From assembly GCA_017539165.1 (NCBI GenBank), contig JAFYHN010000033.1:1-61223 (forward strand): a DNA stretch of 61,223 nucleotides, read 5' to 3'. Position 1 is the first letter of the stretch. The number at the start of each line of letters is the position of its first letter. Below are positions 55,852 through 61,223 of the stretch, piece after piece. A program made the translations under genes and the position numbers. Below the pieces are notes generated by a model. It worked only from the letters and a program-made list of their open reading frames with translations, was not told the DNA's origin and did no database searches. The stretch comes from Eubacterium sp. (GTDB taxonomy: Bacteria; Bacillota; Clostridia; Lachnospirales; Lachnospiraceae).

Positions 55852-57270
55852 ATGGGCGGATTTTTTGCTACGGCACTTAAAGGAGATGCAGTCTTTGATC
55901 TCTTCTACGGAACTGATTATCATTCACACCTTGGTACAAGAAGAGCAGGTATGGTAGTGCACGGAAGAGAAGGTTTCAATCGTGCGATACACAATATCGA
56001 AAATGCTCCATTTAGAAGCAAGTTTGGCGCTGATGTACATGAGATGGAAGGAAACCTTGGAATCGGATGTATATCGGATTATGATCCACAGCCGCTCCTT
56101 GTTCGATCACATCATGGTACATATGCCATAACATGTGTAGGTAAGATTAACAATACTGATGAACTGATTGCTGAAGTATTTAAAAATGGCGGATCACATT
56201 TTCAGATGATGAGCTCAGGTGAAGTGAATAAGACTGAGCTTACAGCAGCACTCATTAATCAGGAAGACAATCTCATCGAAGGTATCAAGCATGCGCAGGA
56301 TAGAATCGATGGTTCTATGACGATAATTCTTCTCACACAGGATGCTATATATCTTGCACGTGATAAGTATGGTCGTACTCCTATCATTATCGGAAAGAAA
56401 GATGGAGAGGGATATTGTGCGGCATTTGAATCTTTCTCTTATCTGAATCTTGGATATAAAGATTATAAAGAACTTGGTCCCGGGGAGATAGACGTTATGA
56501 CTCCGGAAGCTGTAACAGTTATGGAAAAACCGGGAGAGAAGATGCGTATATGTACATTTCTCTGGGTGTACTATGGTTATCCTTCAGCAAGATACGAGGG
56601 TGTTTCAGTTGAGGAAATGCGTTACAGATGCGGTGAGGCTCTTGCTAGAAGAGATGGTTTCGGACGTAATGATATCGATGCAGTTGCAGGTGTTCCTGAT
56701 TCAGGTACAGCACATGCTATGGGATATGCAAATGAATCCGGAGTTCCGTTCTCCAGACCATTTATTAAGTATACACCAACATGGCCTAGATCATTCATGC
56801 CAACACATCAGGATAAGAGAAATCTCATCGCAAAGATGAAGCTTATCCCGGTTCATGAATTGATCGACGGAAAGAAGCTCCTTCTTATTGATGATTCAAT
56901 CGTCAGAGGTACACAGCTTCGTGAAACAACAGAATTCTTATACGAAAGTGGTGCAAAAGAGGTACATATCAGACCGGCATGTCCTCCATTACTTTTTGGA
57001 TGTAAGTATATTAACTTCTCCAGATCTAATTCTGATATGGAACTTATAGCAAGACGTGTGATAGCTGAGGAAGAGGGAGAGCAGGTTGAGAGAACAGTTC
57101 TTGATGACTATGCAAATCCAGATTCTGACAGATACCATCTCATGCTTGAGAAGATCAGACAGAAGCTGAACTTCACTTCGCTTGCATTCAATAGACTTGA
57201 TGATATGATAGAAGCTACAGGAATAGACAGAGATAAGCTCTGTACATATTGCTGGGACGGAAGAGAATAA
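55852..57270 (+). CDS. PurF-like phosphoribosyltransferase lacking the glutaminase cysteine
   Basis: The 472-residue protein aligns by eye with amidophosphoribosyltransferase along its length. The PRPP loop LLLIDDSIVRGTQLR (about residues 345-360) is intact. Cysteines in the places of the Bacillus PurF iron-sulfur ligands remain (MRICTFLW, LFGCKYI, CTYCWDG). But the start is MGGFF instead of MCGVF, so the catalytic N-terminal Cys is Gly, and the Arg-Tyr-Ser/Thr and Asn-Gly motifs of the glutamine site are also missing. It may use free ammonia, another amine, or act in another pathway. A purF paralogue elsewhere is expected. The start at 55852 follows TTAGGAG; no upstream in-frame alternative restores the Cys. 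Confidence 0.85.
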   Translation: MGGFFATALKGDAVFDLFYGTDYHSHLGTRRAGMVVHGREGFNRAIHNIENAPFRSKFGADVHEMEGNLGIGCISDYDPQPLLVRSHHGTYAITCVGKINNTDELIAEVFKNGGSHFQMMSSGEVNKTELTAALINQEDNLIEGIKHAQDRIDGSMTIILLTQDAIYLARDKYGRTPIIIGKKDGEGYCAAFESFSYLNLGYKDYKELGPGEIDVMTPEAVTVMEKPGEKMRICTFLWVYYGYPSARYEGVSVEEMRYRCGEALARRDGFGRNDIDAVAGVPDSGTAHAMGYANESGVPFSRPFIKYTPTWPRSFMPTHQDKRNLIAKMKLIPVHELIDGKKLLLIDDSIVRGTQLRETTEFLYESGAKEVHIRPACPPLLFGCKYINFSRSNSDMELIARRVIAEEEGEQVERTVLDDYANPDSDRYHLMLEKIRQKLNFTSLAFNRLDDMIEATGIDRDKLCTYCWDGRE

Positions 57271-57313
57271 AAAAGATGACAGTTGAAATCTGATTTCAAC
57301 TGTCATCTTTTTT
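57269..57313. terminator. Dispersed palindromic terminator, copy 5
   Basis: AAAAAGATGACAGTTG... pairs with ...CAACTGTCATCTTTTT around a central T. Compared with the other copies a T-A pair next to ATGACAG is replaced by G-C on both arms, a compensating change. It overlaps the ends of the converging PurF-like and deaminase genes. Confidence 0.92.
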
Positions 57314-58343
57314 ATAGGTGACTTTCTGATGCTGTTTTCATGAGGTTTTGTATCTCGCCATCGGACAGCATCAGCTCGCGTTTTAACATTTCGAATTCAT
57401 TTGCAACATCAGTATTCAGTGCGATCATATAGTCTGAGTTGATAGTTGCCTTGATACCGTACTGCATCAGTAGTCTGAGTGGGTATCTGTCTATTGATTC
57501 GACGGCACCGGACATAAGTTCGGCTGTAGGGCAAAGTTCCAGAATAGTGCCTCTATCAACCAGTTCATTCATGAGACGACTGTCCTTGACAGCACTGATT
57601 CCGTGTCCTATTCGTGAGGCGCCTACGCGGATTGCATCCCATATGCCTTTAGGATTACCGTTTTCTCCTGCATGAATAGTGAAAGGTATATGATACTTTC
57701 TGGCAGCTCCGAAGAAATCCATATAGTCATCTATCGGATAAACACCTTCGGAACCTTCCAGGTCAAGACCAGCGATCAGATAATTGTTTTCACTCATAAA
57801 GTGTCTTGCAATCTCCACTGTTTCCATATTCATTTCGTATAACTTTGGATCTCTCATATTCCCACGGATAAGAGAAAGGATAAAGCGGATATGTGGATAT
57901 TCAGGCCTTTTATTAAGACCTAGATCTATTCCAGTAGCATTTTCGTATTTCATGAGCTTCAACTTCAGGGAACTCGACATGTCCTCGCCGGTAAAGTCAA
58001 GTCTTTGAGTATAACCATCGAGAATAGATTCTACTACGGCCATCTGTGTCATACCTCGTTTGGTATGATACTGAGGCGTTATCCTTATTTCAGCATATGA
58101 TATGTTTCTGCTCTTTAATCTCTTCGCAAGAGCATCGATAGCATAGTTAAGATTCTCTTCAGTCTGAAGAAGAGATATAGGTAAGCTTAAATGATTGGAA
58201 TTCTTATAGTTGATCAGACGTTCAACTTCTTCGTCATCATAAGGAAGCTCTATCTCTGCCTCGCTGTCAAGCCAGGATAGAAGTTTTAAATCTTCCAGTG
58301 ATTGTGACCCTTCCAAGTGTAAATGTAAATCTGTGTATTCCAT
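57312..58343 (-). CDS. Adenosine deaminase-family amidohydrolase
   Basis: The 343-residue protein has the metal-dependent deaminase barrel motifs: DLHLHLEGS (His-x-His, about residues 4-12), FTIHAGENG near 200, SRIGHGISA near 225, LELCPTAE near 255 and TINSDYM near 290. The last reads T-D-D-P in true adenosine deaminases; here the second Asp is Tyr, so substrate or efficiency may differ. ATG 58343 is chosen because GGGGGA lies about seven bases before it; an in-frame TTG at 58358 would overlap that site. It lies next to the PurF-like gene, suggesting a purine-related theme. Confidence 0.85.
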   Translation of the reverse strand: MEYTDLHLHLEGSQSLEDLKLLSWLDSEAEIELPYDDEEVERLINYKNSNHLSLPISLLQTEENLNYAIDALAKRLKSRNISYAEIRITPQYHTKRGMTQMAVVESILDGYTQRLDFTGEDMSSSLKLKLMKYENATGIDLGLNKRPEYPHIRFILSLIRGNMRDPKLYEMNMETVEIARHFMSENNYLIAGLDLEGSEGVYPIDDYMDFFGAARKYHIPFTIHAGENGNPKGIWDAIRVGASRIGHGISAVKDSRLMNELVDRGTILELCPTAELMSGAVESIDRYPLRLLMQYGIKATINSDYMIALNTDVANEFEMLKRELMLSDGEIQNLMKTASESHL

Positions 58344-58451
58344 TTTGTTATCCCCCAATTAAAAAACACCCTCGTGCTTACTATTTACAGTAACCAACTA
58401 TTCTATTTTAACATTTATCTGGATTATTGCAAGTCTGGTTGCTATTTACAG

Positions 58452-58943
58452 CTACTTATGATAAGGCTCGTGGTTTATGATCCTGAACGAACGATATATC
58501 TGCTCCAAAAGTATTACACGCATAAGCTGGTGTGGAAATGTCATCGGAGAGAAACTTAAGTGATAGTCAGCTCTCTTTGTCACATCTGGATGAAGCCCCA
58601 GAGAACCGCCTATTACGAATATGATATGACTTACTCCGCTAACGTTTAGATCAGCAATCTTGTCAGCCAGTTTTTCACTTGATATCTCTTTGCCATTTAT
58701 TTCAAGAGTTATCACATAAGTATCATTCTGCCCCTTGTCAGGGATATACTTTTGAAGACGTGAGCCTTCTTTATCGAGAATATCCATGATGACATTTTCG
58801 CTCGCATTATCAGGAGTCTTTTCATCAGAAACTTCGATAATATTCATGCTCGCATATCTCCCCAGACGCTTCGTGTATTCAGCTATGGCATCTCTGAAGA
58901 ATTTTTCTTTTATCTTTCCAACACAGAGTATATCTATCTTCAT
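58452..58943 (-). CDS. rlmH: 23S rRNA pseudouridine-1915 N3-methyltransferase
   Basis: The 163-residue SPOUT-family enzyme begins MKIDILCVGKIKEKFFRDAI and has the SAM-binding knot FVIGGSLGLHPDV (about residues 108-120) and the C-terminal block SFSPMTFPHQLMRVILLEQIYR followed by INHEPYHK (in two parts). It methylates pseudouridine 1915 in helix 69 of 23S rRNA. Length and ends match the family closely. It may be co-transcribed with the deaminase gene 108 nt downstream. Confidence 0.97.
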   Translation of the reverse strand: MKIDILCVGKIKEKFFRDAIAEYTKRLGRYASMNIIEVSDEKTPDNASENVIMDILDKEGSRLQKYIPDKGQNDTYVITLEINGKEISSEKLADKIADLNVSGVSHIIFVIGGSLGLHPDVTKRADYHLSFSPMTFPHQLMRVILLEQIYRSFRIINHEPYHK

Positions 58944-58979
58944 GTATTATTATCCTTTCATGTGTTAATGTTCATAAGG

Positions 58980-59008
58980 TTGATTTTCATATTATTTATC
59001 TGTAAAAT
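58980..59008 (+). promoter_or_regulatory. Promoter of the VanZ-family gene
   Basis: TTGATT (58980-58985), 17 bp, TAAAAT (59003-59008), about 48 nt before the start codon. Confidence 0.6.
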
Positions 59009-59055
59009 GTGATTCTTGTAGGATTACCTAATATCTTATAAAGGATAAGACATCT

Positions 59056-59550
59056 ATGAATGATACCACATCTAAAAAATTAAATAAACGTAAACTGTTT
59101 TTCTGGATCCTGTCAATCCTCTGTATGATCACGATTTTTTATTTTTCTTCCCAGGATTCGGATGAATCTACGCAGGAAAGCCATAAGATCGGCAGGGCGA
59201 TAGGTCATATTGTAAAAAAGGACTTTGATAGTTGGACATTTGAGGAACAGGAAGAGTTTGCTGCAAAGATTGATTTTCCTGTTCGAAAGGCGGCACATTT
59301 TCTGGAATATGCTACACTGGGAACACTCCTTGCTCTTGCATGGTTTGATGAACTGAGAAAGAAGAGGGGGAATATACTTGTTCCTTTTGCAGTAGGAGCA
59401 GCTTATTCTGTAACAGATGAACTACACCAGCTTATAGTGTCCGGAAGAGCGGGGCAGATAAGAGATGTCCTGATTGACAGTTCAGGGGTATTTACGGGAG
59501 TATTGATTACGACTGTGATTATAAGTTGCGTAAAAAAGATAAGCAAATAG
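59056..59550 (+). CDS. VanZ-family membrane protein
   Basis: The 164-residue protein has four predicted helices and the VanZ-like motifs FYFSSQDSDEST near residue 30, RKAAHFLEYATLG near 78-90 and DELHQLIVSGRAGQIRDVLID near 120-140. The family is named after the teicoplanin-resistance protein but most members have no tested role. The ribosome site is AAAGGATAAG at 59040. The D,D-carboxypeptidase gene follows after 114 nt with its own promoter. Confidence 0.9.
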   Translation: MNDTTSKKLNKRKLFFWILSILCMITIFYFSSQDSDESTQESHKIGRAIGHIVKKDFDSWTFEEQEEFAAKIDFPVRKAAHFLEYATLGTLLALAWFDELRKKRGNILVPFAVGAAYSVTDELHQLIVSGRAGQIRDVLIDSSGVFTGVLITTVIISCVKKISK

Positions 59551-59579
59551 TAACTGTTATTTTAGAATGTTACAAAAAG

Positions 59580-59608
59580 TTTACAAAAGTATTAAAAAAT
59601 GCTATACT
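59580..59608 (+). promoter_or_regulatory. Promoter of the D,D-carboxypeptidase gene
   Basis: TTTACA (59580-59585), 17 bp, TATACT (59603-59608), about 57 nt upstream of the start codon. Confidence 0.75.
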
Positions 59609-59664
59609 ACAAAAGTTGTTGCTTTTTAGGGCAAAAATGTATAGAAAGGTTATTGGGTATTTAA

Positions 59665-61005
59665 ATGGATAATGATTCTCGCAAAGGTTTGGCTATATTT
59701 CTAAGGGTTATAATAGTATTGCTTATATTGGCAGTACTCGGTGTTGCCGGATTCATATATGTTCAGATAATGGATCAAAAAAAGGAAAGAGATCAGCGCA
59801 GAGCTGCTGCGCAGGAGATAGAAGTTGATAAAGCTACTGCTACGGATTCTGATCGAGGAAAGATTATCGCAGAAGTTGCGACACCAACAGTTGCGACGCC
59901 GACAGTTGCTACTCCTGTAGAACCTGACAGAGAACCTAAGAGCTGGTTTGATGAAGTGGTGATACATAAACCGCATATGACTAAAAACACTATATCTTTA
60001 CAGAAAGCTGATATGAGTGTTTTCTCTGAGCCGGCTTCTGGAGAAGGCTCAGAAGAAGGAAAGACAAATGATCCATGGGCTAGTGTTACACTTAGACTTA
60101 ATTCAGTTGAAGGTTCCATCAATCTTCATACGCCTGATGAACCATCCAGGTCACAGGAACTTATGAGTACATATATGATCCTCGTGGATCTGGATACTGA
60201 TGAGATTATAGCAGAGAGAGACTGTGAAAAGCCTGTAAGTCCGGCCTCTATGACTAAGATTCTCACGGTTCTCACAGCCAGAGATTTTATATCCAAAGAT
60301 AAACTGGATGATAAGTTTGAGATCACTTCAGATATAATAGAGTACGCTGATGCGACGGATTGTTCATGTGTTGGATTCAGACCGGGAGATAAGGTTACGG
60401 TACGAGATCTTCTATATGGTACTATACTTCGTTCAGGTGCGGATGCAGCTATTGGTCTTGCAAGATACTGCTGTGGAGATGAGCAGAAGTTTGTTGACCT
60501 GATGAATGAAAAAGCAAAGAAGATGGGACTTGCTGAGACAACACATTTCACTAATGTTGTCGGACTTTATGACGATGAGCTTCGTTGTTCCATGAAGGAT
60601 ATGGCAGTCATTCTTGCGACTGCAGTTCAGGATGATCTGCTTCGCGATGCGCTATCCAGGAGAGTATATACGACTGATACTAAGTATGTATTTGATGAAA
60701 ATGGATATATCGTAGATGATGAAGATAAAAAAGATGATGAAAAAGGAACAGAGGGTGACGCTGAAGAGGTAGAGCCTACTGGAATAGAGATAGTAAATCT
60801 TTTCCTTTATAGAATAGACGATAGAGAATTTGATGGAAAAGTAGTAGCTGCAAAGACAGGATATGTAAGTCAGGCAGGATGCTGCTGTGCAAGTTACTAT
60901 GAAGCAAATGATGGAAAAAAATATGTCTGTGTTACAGGAAATTCGATAAGTACGTGGAAATCGATATTTGATCATGCGTCTGTATACAGATCATATACTC
61001 CATAA
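59665..61005 (+). CDS. D-alanyl-D-alanine carboxypeptidase (peptidase S11, PBP5 type)
   Basis: The 446-residue protein has one N-terminal membrane anchor (about residues 10-32), a variable linker with VATPT repeats (about 70-88), then the penicillin-binding domain. The active-site serine is Ser195 in SMTK (Lys198), the second motif reads SGA at 257-259 instead of the usual SGN, and the KTG box is at 397-399. Ala at the third position of motif two is noteworthy because that Asn normally helps catalysis. It trims the terminal D-Ala of peptidoglycan stem peptides outside the membrane. The C-terminal PBP5 beta domain is absent. Confidence 0.92.
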   Translation: MDNDSRKGLAIFLRVIIVLLILAVLGVAGFIYVQIMDQKKERDQRRAAAQEIEVDKATATDSDRGKIIAEVATPTVATPTVATPVEPDREPKSWFDEVVIHKPHMTKNTISLQKADMSVFSEPASGEGSEEGKTNDPWASVTLRLNSVEGSINLHTPDEPSRSQELMSTYMILVDLDTDEIIAERDCEKPVSPASMTKILTVLTARDFISKDKLDDKFEITSDIIEYADATDCSCVGFRPGDKVTVRDLLYGTILRSGADAAIGLARYCCGDEQKFVDLMNEKAKKMGLAETTHFTNVVGLYDDELRCSMKDMAVILATAVQDDLLRDALSRRVYTTDTKYVFDENGYIVDDEDKKDDEKGTEGDAEEVEPTGIEIVNLFLYRIDDREFDGKVVAAKTGYVSQAGCCCASYYEANDGKKYVCVTGNSISTWKSIFDHASVYRSYTP

Positions 61006-61051
61006 TTATTTGATCATAATTGAATTGATCATAAACATGATTATATACATG

Positions 61052-61088
61052 AAAGGGTAAATTTCGATAATGAAGTTTACCCTTTTTA
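61052..61088 (+). terminator. Terminator after the D,D-carboxypeptidase gene
   Basis: GGGTAAATTT / AAGTTTACCC (one G-U pair, 61055-61064 with 61073-61082) with loop CGATAATG is followed by TTTTT. The group II intron begins five bases after the T-tract. Confidence 0.9.
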
Positions 61089-61092
61089 GTTT

Positions 61093-61223
61093 GCGCGCCA
61101 TGGGCGCGCTCTAATGGGTGTAAGTCCCGAACACGCCCAGATAGTGGGAAGTGTATAGCCGAACAGCAAGGGTGTCCATCGTGAGGTGGAATCTGAAGGA
61201 AGCTGTAAGCAAATCTCTGGTCC
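61093..61223 (+). mobile_element. Group II intron, bacterial class C, 5' end (runs off the window)
   Basis: From GCGCGCCATGGGCGCGC the sequence follows the domain I start of class IIC introns: it has AGTCCCGAAC, then CAGCAAGGGTGTCC, GTGGAATCTGAAGGAAGC and GCAAA.CTCTGGTCC, closely like the Oceanobacillus iheyensis intron. The 5' end is placed at GCGCGCC, corresponding to GTGTGCC there. Class IIC introns insert just behind rho-independent terminators, and one lies immediately upstream. The reverse transcriptase gene and 3' end would lie beyond the window. Confidence 0.85.

Overview
The window looks like chromosome of an anaerobic, carbohydrate-fermenting member of the Lachnospiraceae (Firmicutes), most like the Butyrivibrio / Pseudobutyrivibrio / Roseburia group. 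This is inferred from the AT-rich Gram-positive style sequence, strong AGGAGG-type ribosome binding sites, a V-type (not F-type) ATPase operon, split transketolase genes, CUT1 sugar transporters without their own ATPase, a GGGtGRT/NifU-like gene pair, a flavodiiron protein and hemicellulose/galactoside enzymes. No phylogenetic marker was compared, so the genus is a guess.

Layout. 1-560: the 3' end of a 23S rRNA gene, abruptly joined to non-rRNA sequence at about base 116, with no 5S gene after it, then tRNA-Trp. 584-6210: a DUF624 protein, an AraC regulator and a divergent LplB/LplC/LplA-type oligosaccharide importer. 6424-8154: NifU-like scaffold plus GGGtGRT protein. 8337-22161: a pentose/xyloside block made of GH3 glycosidase, transaldolase, two-part transketolase, a fucose-isomerase-family sugar isomerase, xylulokinase, aldose epimerase, a second CUT1 importer and an AraC regulator. 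Three transcription units of this block carry the same 21-bp-spaced direct repeat at their promoters. 22383-31629: V-ATPase operon in the order H-I-K-E-C-F-A-B-D, interrupted by a hairpin array after K and a fold-back element before D. 31766-35932: FemAB-type transferase, AAA ATPase with winged helix and nuclease-like tail, pyruvyl transferase. 36256-44675: a TetR-controlled galactoside operon (GH2, GPH symporter, GH36) followed by an NSS transporter. 44773-49170: uracil phosphoribosyltransferase, DUF975 protein, uracil permease, lipid kinase. 49226-51521: DUF4173 protein, small XRE regulator, DUF2975 protein. 51747-55647: copper ATPase with a fused CopZ-like tail, and a flavodiiron protein. 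55852-61005: PurF-like protein without its glutaminase cysteine, adenosine-deaminase-family enzyme, RlmH, VanZ, D,D-carboxypeptidase. 61093-61223: the 5' end of a bacterial class C group II intron, lying directly behind a terminator.

How the parts fit. Xylo-oligosaccharide-like substrates would enter through the second importer, be cut by the GH3 enzyme, isomerised and phosphorylated, and pass through transketolase and transaldolase. The K subunit of the V-ATPase has the residues of sodium-coupled rings, so the ion cycle is probably sodium based. The galactoside operon is a separate sugar module with a clear TetR operator.

Most interesting signals: a near-identical palindrome of about 41 bp at five of the six convergent gene junctions; a candidate AraC-family regulon defined by direct repeats of MGCAATATTTG spaced 21 bp; structured RNA arrays placed where subunit stoichiometry should step down; an in-frame internal start that may release free CopZ from copA; and a PurF paralogue whose glutaminase site is gone while the transferase and iron-sulfur residues remain.
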